A stretch of 64,000 nucleotides of DNA from Arbacia lixula. Taxonomy: Eukaryota; Echinodermata; Echinoidea; Arbacioida; Arbaciidae. The stretch lies in NCBI GenBank assembly GCA_963669155.1, contig OZ022588.1, forward strand, positions 20,514,438-20,578,437, given 5' to 3'. Positions 26,001-37,696 of the stretch are shown piece by piece. The notes beneath the pieces were generated by a model. The model was given only the letters and a program-made list of their open reading frames with translations, was not told where the DNA came from and did no database searches. The translations under genes and the position numbers were made by a program. The first letter of the stretch is position 1. Each line of letters starts with the position of its first letter.

Positions 26001-29000
26001 AGCTGCCATAATTGAAAATCTGCATGTGTAACATGACCCAGCAAAGGGGATACACCGCCTCTATTTTATGCAATGAACTATGTTACACTAGCCTGGTTTT
26101 CAAGCTGCTGGGCATTTTAAATCTAAACAACAGACCAGTTCGTAATTACACCATGGTCGGACAATCCACTGAATGAATACTACTACTAGACTGCTGACTG
26201 GGATTTTTTCATGAAGCTCTGTTGGATGATGGATGTAAAGACATTTTACAGTGCACCCGTAACAACAATAGAAGCAGGTGCATACGGTGGAATGTTCTTT
26301 CACTACCTACTCAGCGCTGAATAACTGTTGCCATATCTGCACGATGATAAGTTGAAATGTGGTTGACTATCAGATGGATTCCTATTTTGCTCTATGAGTA
26401 GTGCCGTTGACCTGGGGTTATTTTCTCCCAGCAATAATCTGCTTATGCACAGGTTGCAATTACGAAGTGGCTTATACAATCAACCGATGTGGCTTTACTA
26501 GGCTAAGACCTCTTTGATTCTTCTCCAGCTATTACTAGGAGAAGAGAAAAACTAGTCTTGTCAGAACCAGACCCGATTTGATGTCCACATTTTTAGTAGT
26601 TTCAATTAGAAATGTGTAAAAGCCTGGGAGCCAGGCTAGTTATGGAGGACAAAAAAACCCTATTAAAAGATCCATGGAATATGCACTCTCACTGTTTACA
26701 TAAGATGACATGTTTATAGTATCTTTTATAGTTCTATAAATTTTAATCAGAGTTCTGCTCTGAACAGTCAGGGAGGCAGCTGGCCACAAAATGGCCATTA
26801 CACCAGCTTCTACTATCATTAAACATCAGAATTTATCGCAGACGTGGAGTTGTGGTTGAAGAGAAAAGGTCATGTGGGCAAACCTCGACAAGGCCTGGGT
26901 TCCTGAATGGTGTGCTTGGCGATCCAGTTCATGCCTTCACTCAGAACAAGGCCCGCTAAAAATGTGAGCTGGACAGCATGAGAGAGAAAGGGGTGAAGAC
27001 AGACAGACACAATCATCAATCAACAAATCCATCAAATTCTGTGGTACAGCAGTGGAAATGGCCCCACATTATTAGTTGGGAATAAGCTTCTATTGTTAGG
27101 GCCTGATTTATTGCACACATGTGATTACTGGTACATGAATATTCAAAGTACATACTGTACAATCCTGGAGTCCCTCTACATGCTTAAAAGGGAAAGTTCA
27201 CTCTCCTGGAACTTGCTTTAATAACTGATCAAAAGCAGAACAATGACATGCCTACTAACATTGAAAACTAAAAATATCACTCTCAACAGGAGAATTTTCT
27301 GTGAATTTCCTCCTCTAAAGCAATAAATCAAATGTAACAAGATTCAGCTAAATCTAATCACATTTTACTCGATAAACTCCATTTGTTTCGATCATTGTGT
27401 ACATTAATACAGTGTAGTGCAAAAATAAGACACTGGCAAATGACATAATTTTTTTTTTCTTTTTTTTTCTTTTTCTTACACACAGAACCCCCCTCTCCCT
27501 GTTTCATCTCATCACTGATATAGACCATGCTCTGTAAGGTGGATTCAATACCCACGGTACACACATGGACGTGTACTGTAGTGATGTGTACACATTTTAC
27601 ATATAGTACATGTATATGTGTACTGTTCAATGTTCTTTATGTTTACAAATCAGTAATCTATTTGTACATAGAATACCACATACCCTGTGATAAATTTTGT
27701 GCATACATCCATGTCCATGTAGTTGTTGTAGTTATTCAGTGCACTGAACTAATACTATCTGTACCTTCATGTACTATGTGAATGTGGCAAACATCAGATC
27801 CAAATCCATATTCTGTTTACAGAAGCTCAATATTATTAATTAAAAATGAGCTTCATTCGTGGAATAAAGGATTGCCAAATAAACATGCATGAATATTTAA
27901 TAATATAATAATAGTGATGCTAAACTCTGCTATTACACCAGTGAACAAAATCCCAGGATGCTTGGGGTAATTAAGCCCTCACAGTACAAACAACCGCCCC
28001 AACCCCCCTCCAGCGCAAGAGAAAAGAGCCCATGTTAACAATTTAATTATTCCTCAGACTGTATACTGTAAACGTGCCGTTTCAAAACATGAGGCTTGGA
28101 AAGTACATTGTAGCCCCGAGATTGGGATATGTTTAATTTTGTCCTGGTGTTTCACTGTTATGCAAGGGTCTACTTGTGGCACGAGACACTGTACATGCAC
28201 ACATACGCATCGGCAGGAAGTTACCATTGGGTTCAATGCTTTTCCTCTCCTCATGGGCTAATTTGCAAATTGTGAGAGTTTATAAAAAATCCCAGGATTA
28301 GGCAGGTCCATGTTTGTGAATAAGCCTAGAGAGGTCTTCCATTAGGCCCAGTTACAAGTATAATACCTTAACCCTTTAATTTCCAGGACTTGAAAAACTC
28401 ATTTGCTTACTACACATCCTCATGCCATTGGTAATGAGAGGGTTAAACATGCTAAGGAGAAGACACTCACCGTGTGTAGCTCTCTCCTGAACAGTAGCAG
28501 TGTAGCAAAGCCAACCAGGATGATGAGGGGGGCAAGACTGATGTAAGCAAACAGCTTCCCTAGCAGATCACCTGCAATCCAAGAGAACAGAAACTGAATA
28601 TACTCTTCTCATACTCGTACATGTATGTATTTTGGCAGATGACGACGTCACAGATATGTTCACGAGTTCACATTTGTTAGTCATCTACATATGTTGCCCT
28701 CTTTGCTCATTGCTGTATGACACTCATTATGCAATTGCACATTGTTCTATAGTTGTCATTCTACTATATGTACAGTACATGACCGAAATCATAATTTACA
28801 TAAAGGGTGTATACTAAGCCTGAGTCATATCGATTTTTTTGTAAACCGGGGCTCGATGACGATGCTCCGGTCGAGCTTCAGTGCATCGATAAATTCGGGG
28901 CGAAGTCGGAATACCTGATTTTTCCTCTAACGCGACACTTTATGTGGTGCGTGTACCCCAGCAACATCACTCGGATTATGTCCAGCGCTCTTGCGGCTCA

Positions 29001-32000
29001 TGCCCAGGTCTCTGACCTGTTTCTGCCGGTACGTCAATTGTGTCAGGCTATGAAAGCCATCTATTTAGTTGAACACAATGCATAGTCCCATACATGTGTA
29101 TACATGTTCATTTGAAAGACCCATTTTTTCCCCTTCAATTGCGTGCTCAAAGTCAAGGTGCATCTTATCTACGGGTGCGTCTAATCTACCGGTCGATACG
29201 GTACCTTCTCTAACTAGTGCATGCTGTACCAGCATGAAGTGTATTAACTACATACATTATAGTGCATGCAGATAGCTCTGTGTAGACATGTACACTGTAA
29301 TCAAAAACTACATGTACATACTGTACATGAATACCTAAACTTTGATGCAAAACCTTAATCTGTATTCAGGTCAATAGTCACATAATCTGAAAAGCCACAC
29401 TACACATGTAGATGTCAGTTTTGGTGTACATCGTACCTGGTACACAGACTCAGTTGAGCCCCTTACTCAATACATGTGTCTTGCCATGTAAGCTAGTCTC
29501 TGCAATTTAGACTGACTGAGTTAGACTGACTGACTGACTGACACAGATTTGTGCGTAACTTGCACGTTTGTACTAGTAATGTACTGTACATTGTATAGAG
29601 TGGAGTGCCCACCATGTTTACATCTAACAAAGATAACAGTAATTCTACATAAAACATAGCATGTACACTGTACCAAGTCACATTTGTATAAGTAATGCAC
29701 ATTCAGATTCACTGTAGAATTCATAAAATTCAAACATGTCCACACATAAGTACAGTGAGACACCAACACATTATTAGAGAACGAACACAAATTCACAATT
29801 CTGTACCTACAATGTACATACTGTATATGTGTGCTTTTAAAATACTGATAACCAGATCTTCAAGAATTAGCTTTTAAATGAACTAAAATCTGCACCAATT
29901 GGACACAAAACATCTACATGTACATACACTACAGCTCAAAGGAATTGACATTGGGAAAGGGAAGAAAGGGAATGAGCCGCAGTTTTAAACCGCGGTATAT
30001 TTTGTTCAGTTCAGCATGAAACACGATGCTTTAGCCTAAAAAGCATCATGTTTCATGCTGAACTGGATAGAAAATACCGCAGTTAAAAACTGAGACTCGT
30101 TCCCTTTCTTCCTTTTCCCATTCCCTATGCCAATTCCTTTGAGCTGGAGTGTACATGTTTATTCTCACTCAGAGAACTGGACAGAAACACTGTAATACTG
30201 TACAAAATATTTGCTTGGAAAATGTACCTCAAATAAATTATTTAGCTTTACGTACTTCTACATGTACTTCTACTAGTACTTGCAACCCTAATAGATTACA
30301 TGCAGCCATGAAATTAAACTGCTATTTAACTACATGCTCTTGCCTATTTGGCATCAAACAACTTTGCATTACATATTTGCCTGAGCGTGAGATGTAAGCA
30401 TTGAGTCTGAGACAGATCGAGCACAGGGTGGTGAGACAATATAATTATCTTGGCTAAAAAGAGTCGCGAGGGAGCCTGCTTCTCCCATTCATAATAGGTG
30501 CGTCTGCATCAGCCTGGAGCATGAACAGCTAGCTATTCTCTGATAGCATGATGTTGAAACTGAGTCTTTACACTGCAACAAGCAAATAGTATGCCCATAA
30601 AATGTACAGGTGTATTAAGACTGATATGCCACCAGCTGTTGCTGTAAAGTAATGCAGTACAGTGCCTGCTGCATACTGTTTAGTCTTAGCAAGCTCACAG
30701 ACTCAGGAAAAATTTCAGGCAGTTGAAGGAGGTCAAAAAGATAGCTTGCGCTTTTGCCATCTAACCTAAAATTGAGGGGAGACTTCCAGACCTCATGGTA
30801 GATTATTTTGCTACTTCGGGCTAATTAATATATATGCGAATAGCTTGCTATTTCGTGATCTATCTAGAAAATCCAATGACAAAATAGCTAGCTTTCTTGG
30901 CACTTGGAGCTGATGAAGACAGCCCTAATGAGAATCAAATTACAGATGCTTTCATCCAGTGGCTCGCCCTCACAATGCTGGGATGATGCTTACCAGAGGT
31001 GAAGGCAAGCCAGTGAGAAGGGAGACATACTGTACATGTACACACTGTAGCAAACATGTAGGGGTGGAGAGGAAGAGACAGAAGGGGGAATTCACTATGA
31101 TTCATACACACCAAAGCTAGTGAAATTTCAACATCAAAGTGTTGTTGACCTTGTTTTAAATCTCATTAAGTTTTTATGTGAGAACACAAAGATCTTACAA
31201 ATGAGTGACATCTCAACTAAGGTCGAAATCTCATATGTGTTAACCGCGATCTTTGAGCCAAGGAATGCATAATGCGCACACAAAGCTTTCTTGCTAGTGC
31301 GATTTTCAGTGAATGCCCACATATCTTTGAGTTAATGTGGACATAGAGTACGCTGCACTTGCTGACTAGTGAGATTTTTCTAACTTGTGTGTGGAGGTGT
31401 GTAATAATTAGTGACATTTCAACGTCGACCAGGATCTTACTAATTCTTGTGTGAATGCCCCTATAGAGAGAGAGGGTGAGAAGGGAGGGAAGGAAGGAAT
31501 GAAATGGACAATTGGGTGGATAGCAAGGAGAGAGGATGTGAGCAGAGAAGGAGAAACAGGGAAAACATTACTGAATCAATGTGCAATAGTCTTATACGTC
31601 TTGAGTCTGTATTTTCAAAAGGCTTTGCCAGTCTCTAAGTATTGTGTTTAAAACTTAAAGGGATAGTCCACCAAAATCAGAATTATGAAAGATATGTGAA
31701 AATTGAAGAAAATCTATGATATGAAAGTTACGATTGTTTGAATTTTGATTTTGTGACTACATGTACATACATGTACTAGATGCTCTTCCATTATGTTGTG
31801 TACAAATTTTTTTGGAAAATGTTGATTTTCTCAAAATGCAGCATCATTAGAAAGACATGTTTACCAACATACTTCAATGAAAAAAAATCATTCCTTCACC
31901 AAAAACAGAAAAGGAGCAATTCATGGAATCATACAGCACACAACATTCTTTAATACTTTCTTATCCTTTGATGGATTTTCATCAAATCTTCACTAATCTG

Positions 32001-35000
32001 TTTCTGTAATGTTTCTGCTTTTATTAAACCAACTTAACTTCCTAGGGTAAACTATCTCTATAACACATTTCATTGGAAAGCTTTCACGACAAAAAAAATA
32101 TACATCACAGGGAAGAGGCAGTCACAACATTCTGTACATGTACCGTTTTAACTGTATCAGTAGTGTAGCACTGCATACAAACATGACACACACACTTTCC
32201 TACAAGTACAGTACAGTAGTGTACTGGTCAACATTCAATTTGTGACACTGCACACCATAGTAACGTACAATACACAATGTACACATAGTACTACACCATG
32301 TGTAGTTAATCAGTATACATTATTACTGGGTACCCTCTTGGATGTCCATTAAAATAATGTCTAGTTTATCACTACACATACACATACACATGTACAGTAC
32401 AGATGCTACTTAGTGTATGAATAGCAAACAAAACCTTGCATGGAAATTTCCTCTGGAAAGCCAGAGGCCACAGATACATGTCCATGTATGGACGAGCACC
32501 TGGACAGCTGGGGCGGTATTCCAAAATGCTCGCTTACAAGAATATTTTTCCTAAGCCTACATATTCGCGTAGGTTTTCTCCTAAATGGTATTTCAAAATC
32601 TCTCCTGAATATGGTATCCATCTATGTACTCTCCGCTAACTGAATTGAAATTGATGCAAATTAGCAAGTTAGGAAAACCGAGAATGCATGCATTAGAGGA
32701 TTAGAAGATTAATTAAATGTCCATGAAGGACAGCCACCTCCTGTCCTAGCCATTCACAACACACACACACACACACACATACATACACACACACACACAA
32801 AGGAGCAGCAATCGTGACTGGTATGCATGTACATGTAAGTGGGGGATTGATGATGATTGAGGATTGATGTCCGTGTACATAATGTATTGGCATGTCCACA
32901 GTTAGGACGAAACCTAGGGGAAAGTCCTAGGGGAGATTTCTTCATTGTGACTGTAATCCCTAACTTGCATTAGGAGCATCCAAAGAGAACATCCTGGAAT
33001 AGCTGAATTTGGCTTCTCCTTGGCACCATTTACAACTTGGGGAGAAAATCCAGGTCCCTGTTTCTCCAAGATGTGTGTAAATTACTGGTGGCATGTTCTT
33101 GTGCTACATACACCAATTTGTTCCTGCTTTCACATAGTGTGAGTGAATTTCCTACAATCCTAATCAAATTTGACAAATGATTGACTTTGTATCCAGACAT
33201 TTGTGAACAAAGAGAATTCTTATCTGCAAAGATCAGATTTCAACTTAAGCTGATGGAAATCAAAATCATTGAGAATCTGATTGGGCACCCAAGAATAGGT
33301 CATCAGTCCTGCGTAGAGTTGTGTGTAACTTACGTATATGCAAATACATTCACCAGTTAACTGTTGATAAATTATTCAATACGCCATCCTGTGAAGATTA
33401 ATGGGTCACTATAATTGATGATTTTTCTTTTAATTGGAAACAAATTTACATGGTTCCAATTAGATCATATCATGCCTTTCCACAGATTTACGTTATTTTC
33501 AGTATACTACTTCATTGTTTGCTTGGTGTAAATAAATATCTTTTCAAAATTGGTCGATCAGATACTGACATATGTGTACGTTTTGCTCAGCTTCTGTTGA
33601 AACAATTCCACATTATTTTGGGAGAGTCATGTAACATCAACATTTAAACAAGAAGTTAAATCAACTCTTATAATGTTGTACTGAATAAGACAGATTTCCT
33701 GTTTGCTTTTTTAACACAGGAGCAGAGTAAATTATCAATTTCCTTATTTTGTATGCAAAATATTACATCTTTATCACTAAATATGAAAACAACCTATTAT
33801 CATTTTCAAATTTTAAAAATATGCCTAAATATTATAAAGATATTGAAAAGTACATTTCTACCCAAAAATGCAAATTTGTTATGTATACAGACAGATGGAG
33901 TGTAATTAATTTATTTAGAGACAGTATGCAAATTGTCTTCTGTGTTCGTTGAAATTGCTTTTGTTCATATCTCGACAATATTTGAGTAAAATTGATTAAA
34001 AAAAAAATTAAGGCACATCTTGGTGAAACACCCCTATGGTATCCTTACTTTTTTTCTCAGATTTCTTAGGACTGTATTTTATTAAAAAGGGAGCTCACTG
34101 ACATTAATGTTTTCATAATTATTCTATCACTCTACTCAAATACTGTCTCTGTATTGCAGAAGCTTACTGCTGACTACATTCTCTTCCTGTACATGAATGC
34201 TGGACTGTCCACCCCAGCATCTTGTTTGGAAAAAGTTGTCTCCAAACCTTCAAAATTATATCAGCTTACCAATTCATTAGGAGAAAATCCAAGATTTGTT
34301 ACCGCTCAGGTTTTGTAGCACATCTACTCTCCACTATGTTTACACGTCAAATGACTGATATTAGCATGCGAAAAGAAATTTGCCCCTAGACTTGTCTTTA
34401 CCAAAGTCTGATGGCATTATTAAGCCTTTCCCTATGAACATTAACATACGTCATTGAATATAAATAAATATGCCCACTTTATGAGATTTTGTCATTTATT
34501 TCCAAATTATAAATCGTAACAACATTTAAGCACAAATATATCGCGAGGGGCTATTGTGTGCATGGCTTGGATGTAAACAAACATGTTCTCAGCACTTCTT
34601 TCGCTGAGCCAACTATCGTCCTCCCCTTTACATGCCAAATGAGGGCCAGAGGGGGAGCTACAAAATTTTACACAATTTTTGCTGTAGATTAGAAAGCTGA
34701 TAAGTCGTGAAACCTGATAAGCAAAATTACTTAGAATTGTGAGTAAAAGATTATGTCTTTCACTTTAATTTGCAAATTATATTTAGTTCAAGGAAGAAAA
34801 CATGCAAGTGATTTCATTTCATTGAGGCAATTTTAAATAGTTAAATGGTTATTTCAATTATTAGGCCATTCTGCCTTGCTTCGTACACACGGCCTATGGA
34901 GTTTGTAGCTGGTGGGATCACTGCCTGGGATCGCTTTTTTGCAACCAGCCCGCTCACACTGTAAGCGCGCTGTGTAGCACAGAGCTTTTGAGCAAGGGAG

Positions 35001-36954
35001 TCTAGATTTGCAGTGATTATATTAGTTGGTTTCAGCAATTCTGTAACTCAAAACTCAAATCTATTGCACACTTTTACGTAAAATACGTACTTGTATAAGA
35101 TAAGATAAGTTAAGATTTTATTAACTCTTTCGACCCCCTCTCGGGGTATGAGAGTTCAACATATTTACAATGATATACATGTACAATAACATGAATACAT
35201 GTATAGGTTCAGGGCATACCTGCTACATGTGTAATATACTTGCTGTATATATACACATGTTCAGGTCCATAGGGAATTGTGGATATTGTGCACATAAATT
35301 GTGGTGACTTCAAAACCACGAATTCTTGGACTGTTTTAAAGTCTTCCCAAGATTCATACATTAATTCAATGCCCCCAAACCTTAAAAATAATATCAGCTT
35401 ACCAATTCATTACGAGAAAATCCAAGATTTATTCCCGTTCAGCTTATGTAGTAGCGTCTGTTCTCCGCTATGTTTACATGGCGAATGACCGTTATTAGCA
35501 TACGAAAAGAAATTTCCACCGTGACTAGTCTTTATTAAAGTCTGATGGCATTATTAAGCTCGTAATTTGTAGAAACTCATATGTCAAGTTTTGTAGCAGA
35601 CAAAAAATAAAAACATTGTACCCAGGTTTTAATGAATATTTACATGTGTCATTGAATATAAATAAATAAAACTGCCAACTTAATGAGATTTTGTCATTTA
35701 TTTTTAAATTATAAATCGTAACAACATTTAAGCACAAATAATATCACGAGGGCTATTGTGTGCACAGCCTGGATGTTTACAAACATGCTATCGGCACTTC
35801 TTTCGCTGAGCCAACTATCGTCCTCCCCGTTACGTGTCAAATAAAGGCTAGGGGGAGCTACGAACATTTACACAAAATTTTCCTGAGGTTAGAAAGCTGA
35901 CGAGTCATGAAACCTGATTAGCAAAACTACTTAGAATTGTGAGTAAAAGATTATGTCTTTCATTTTAACTTGCGAATCATATTCCAATTAGTGCAAGGAA
36001 GATGGCCTGCAAGTGATTTCATTTAATTTACGCAAATTAAATAGTTATGCGTATTTGAAATTATAGGCCGTTCTGCCTTACTTCGTACACACGGCCTATG
36101 GAGTTTGAAGCTGGTGGTTCAGGTTTGGTTTGAAGATGAATTTAATCCATGTTGTATTTTTTTTAACTGTTTAAGACCTAAAGTGGTCCAGAATTGCACG
36201 ACAGCAGCTGCTATGGTGAAGATTACAAATTATATGCATGCGCCAGTTCCCATTAGTCGTGTACAATTTGGAACAGCCAAGATGGCAGCCTCGACGGACC
36301 GTATTTGTTAGAAAGATCATGATCATGTGTGAAGAGGAAATATGTGACTTTAACATTTTCGAGCAATATTGTACTTATTTGTAGTGCAGGTATACATTCA
36401 ATATATTTAGCCATTCATTATGTGTTAAATGCACTTGAAATGAGTAATTCATTCATGTGCATGGGTTGATTTATCAGTAGTCGAACCCATCATGCAAGGA
36501 AATTGGTGGCGAGCCCGGCCCTGCCTGTCAGGACGCTCCCGGGGCGCGGGGCTAGTAGTGGGATGGCATGAAAATCGCAAACACTGGCCTTTTTGATTGC
36601 ATTCCTCAACTCTCAGAGACAACACAGGTTGCAATGCTTTTTTTATGTGCATGCACACACTAAATAGTATGCATCTCCAATGAAGTTTAAATTCCCCTAC
36701 CTTCTACTAAGATTTCGTGAATATGACCCCAAGCCAAGCCAGTGAGATACAAATGCCCTCGCCAGCCGGCCGGCTGGCTAGCTTCACATTCATCGCACGG
36801 TACCGGTTCGTGCATATTTCACACACACGCACACACACCCACACCGCTGCACTAGGGTCTCCTTACCATCCGGATACTCGACATGAGTAAGAGAAACTGC
36901 CTTCCATCTCACGGCATCATATTCATCCTCAATGGATAAGCAATGCTCCGCCAT
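17015..36954 (-). CDS. DOLPP1: Dolichyl-diphosphate phosphatase (8 coding exons)
   Basis: Coding exons: 36954-36867, 28571-28471, 26968-26884, 25158-25053, 23922-23824, 21544-21454, 19970-19843, 17051-17015. Every junction is AG/GT and in phase; 735 nt give 244 aa (human about 238). The enzyme is an ER multi-pass PAP2-type phosphatase that converts dolichyl diphosphate to dolichyl phosphate for reuse as glycan carrier in N-glycosylation. The three PAP2 motifs are intact: K81..R88-P89 (KHTIQEPRP), PSSH 106-109, and S159-R160..H166 (SRVYLKYH). The start is supported by HVEYPDG after a short N-terminus, and the end by [12 protein letters not shown], like the vertebrate tail. The last coding exon has only 37 coding nt and follows a 2.8-kb intron containing a mobile element. 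Intron 1 is 8.3 kb. The gene is head-to-head with GPR107, and the ATG lies in a YY1-like AAGATGGCGGA context. Confidence 0.96.
17062..17270 (-). repeat. Long C/T-rich tract before the last DOLPP1 coding exon
   Basis: The plus strand is G-rich with many runs of four or more G, including about 16 G near 17127-17142. On the transcribed strand this is a 200-nt pyrimidine tract ending just before the exon-8 acceptor at 17052. It may serve as an extended polypyrimidine tract. The G-rich strand could form a quadruplex, which is inference. Confidence 0.75.
17997..18110 (+). mobile_element. SINE-like fragment with TAATAA tract and TATATAGCGC word
   Basis: TAATAATAATAATAA is followed by CAATTTTTATATAGCGCATC and a CTCTATGCGCATTAAG word. 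A related fragment (AATAATAAATATAGCGCTTT) lies at 39159. The dispersed-repeat nature is inferred from these two copies. Confidence 0.45.
18111..19354 (+). mobile_element. Core-repeat mobile element (pearl/CvE or HINE-like) in DOLPP1 intron 7
   Basis: The layout is a left end with TGTCTTGCCCAC (18111), seven 157-bp core repeats (18181-19276), an ACGG-type microsatellite (19280-19310), and a right end where GTCTCGCC and GGCGAGAC can pair (19325-19353). The right terminus, complemented, reads TGTCTCGCCCAC, matching the left end at 11 of 12 bases. Central repeats of about 160 bp followed by ACGG/ACTG microsatellite are typical of the pearl/CvE elements of bivalves and of Helentron-associated elements. 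Assignment by architecture only; no coding sequence is present. Confidence 0.7.
18181..19276 (+). repeat. Seven tandem 157-bp repeats
   Basis: Units start at 18181, 18338, 18495, 18652, 18809, 18966 and 19123, a constant period of 157 bp, with only a few substitutions per unit; the last runs into the ACGG tract near 19276. Each unit opens with four TGACCT-type hexamers with spacers of 4, 1 and 7 nt. Confidence 0.97.
19624..19782 (+). mobile_element. Palindromic MITE, GGGCCCTGTTGCA family, copy 3
   Basis: It begins GGGCCCTGTTGCATGAAACT and ends GATGCAATGGGACCC, with outer CCTG and CAGG. It lies 60 bp inside DOLPP1 intron 7 from the exon-7 donor and shares the CTTGAATTTGATTGGCTGTC core. Confidence 0.8.
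20917..20937 (+). repeat. 21-base G run
   Basis: An uninterrupted G tract in DOLPP1 intron 6. A shorter C-rich tract lies at about 21209-21234. Run length may be affected by assembly or sequencing error. Confidence 0.9.
23403..23566 (+). mobile_element. Palindromic MITE, GGGCCCTGTTGCA family, copy 4
   Basis: It begins CTAGGCCCTGTTGCATAAAA and ends TTATGCAACGGGACCCTAG. The best-preserved copy, with almost symmetrical ends, in DOLPP1 intron 5. Confidence 0.85.
24190..24280 (+). repeat. Dispersed repeat, also at 51055-51160 inverted
   Basis: CAACAACTAATAGATTCAGAGTGCGTTCCACCCATTGA is matched in reverse complement at 51055-51100 (TCAATGGGTGGAACACACTC...TATTAGTTGTTG). Origin unknown. Confidence 0.6.
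24470..24651. mobile_element. Foldback element in DOLPP1 intron 4
   Basis: The left arm, GGTTATTTGCAGAGTCATCT ... GGTAACAACACGG, pairs with the right arm, whose complement reads ACAAATAACCAGAGCCATCT ... GGGAACAACATGG. Arms are about 75 bp with mismatches. No target duplication seen. Confidence 0.55.
25881..26040 (+). mobile_element. Diverged palindromic MITE, GGGCCATGTTGCAT subfamily
   Basis: GGGCCATGTTCCATATATGG at the left, AACATGACCC at the right, and an inner CCATGGCAACAGCCACAGAA core match the copy at 53842-54000. In DOLPP1 intron 3. Confidence 0.6.
28830..29210 (+). other. GC-richer insert, possible transposon fragment with a 92-codon open frame
   Basis: Within AT-rich intron DNA, 28838-29050 is GC-richer and reads open from 28807 to 29085 (including [20 protein letters not shown]). 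It is followed by GGTGCATCTTATCTACGGGT and GCGTCTAATCTACCGGTCGA, a type of end I associate with DNA transposons. No domain is recognised, so a decayed insert is the cautious reading. Confidence 0.3.
29937..30151. mobile_element. Hairpin MITE with TA target duplication (Tc1/mariner-like)
   Basis: The whole 215 bp folds on itself: it starts CACTACAGCTCAAAGGAATT and ends AATTCCTTTGAGCTGGAGTG, with a tight loop near 30034 (GATGCTTTAGCCTAAAAAGC). TA flanks both ends (29935-29936 and 30152-30153). No coding capacity. Confidence 0.85.
31659..32062. mobile_element. TTAA-type foldback element, diverged copy
   Basis: TTAA at 31655-31658 is followed by AGGGATAGTCCACCAAAATC. The right end, GGTAAACTATCTCTATAA, is a decayed complement. 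Inner words ATGTTGTGTACAAATTTTTT and AATCATTCCTTCACC match the intact copy at 45976-46471. Confidence 0.7.
34236..35040. repeat. Duplicated block, copy 1
   Basis: It runs from AATTATATCAGCTTACCAAT through CTTTCGCTGAGCCAACTATC to CACGGCCTATGGAGTTTGTA. The same order of words occurs at 35370-36110 in the same orientation, with substitutions and small indels. Confidence 0.8.
35370..36110. repeat. Duplicated block, copy 2
   Basis: It shares ATATCAGCTTACCAATTCAT, ATAAATCGTAACAACATTTA, CTTTCGCTGAGCCAACTATC and CACGGCCTATGGAGTTTGAA with copy 1, in the same order. About 330 bp of different sequence separates the copies. Either a tandem duplication or two copies of one transposon. Confidence 0.8.
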
Positions 36955-37364
36955 CTTGCTCGATAGCTTAGCTTCCAAACAAGGACCCCTCACAACTGAA
37001 ATCGGGTTCAAGAAATGCTCAAAATATAGGATTCACTCGCAATAATTTCTCTGTAGACTCTCGGGCTAACCATTTGCGATCCCTTCAGATTTTTCTGGGC
37101 GATATCGATTACGATAGCCGATAACACTCGATATCCGTATAAATACGTGAGGATACAGAACTTTGCAATTATGGAGATGGCGTAGTTTTGTTGTCAAATG
37201 GTTGTAGTCGCGTTCTCTAAGTTCAAATCCGAAATTGTATTTGAAACAATGCTTTCCCGTCTATGACTATTTTTCTGTAAATAACTTTTTGTTCTTACCG
37301 TAACCTTTCATGATAAATAAGATTGATTATTCAATCTGTCAATTATTTTATCCCAATAAAGAGA

Positions 37365-37680
37365 TAGTTTAAGTTAGTTTTGATAAAAGCAGACCGTGAA
37401 AAAAAAATATTAGTGAATGTTTGATGAAAACCTTTCAATGTCAAGGATAAGAGAGCTATAATCTTTCAAATTATTGATTTTGTGACGTCACGTGCGAGAT
37501 GCATTCCCATATGTTGCGTCCATTTTTTCTCGAGAAGATACTAGGCCTACATCCTTACCTGAGCATTTAATAAAACCTTCAGAGAAATAGGGTCTTGCAC
37601 ACATGCCTGTAATAATCCGTTGTCAAAAACAGAACTAGTGCATATTTATGGAATTATACTGCACACAACATAATGGGAGC
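37365..37680. mobile_element. TTAA-type foldback element, partial copy
   Basis: ATTTTGTGACGTCACGTGCGAG followed by CCCATATGTTG and later CCGTTGTCAAAAACAGAACT matches the left arm and centre of the element at 45976-46471. The outer ends are lost. Confidence 0.65.
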
Positions 37681-37696
37681 CCCTAAGAAAGTGAAA

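Larger units (their letters stand above)
28572..36866 (-). other. DOLPP1 intron 1 (8.3 kb)
   Basis: This intron holds a GC-richer fragment (28830-29210), a Tc1-like hairpin MITE (29937-30151), a TTAA-type foldback element (31659-32062), a (CA)n tract (32758-32800), and a duplicated block (34236-35040 and 35370-36110). I found no nested gene. Confidence 0.8.
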
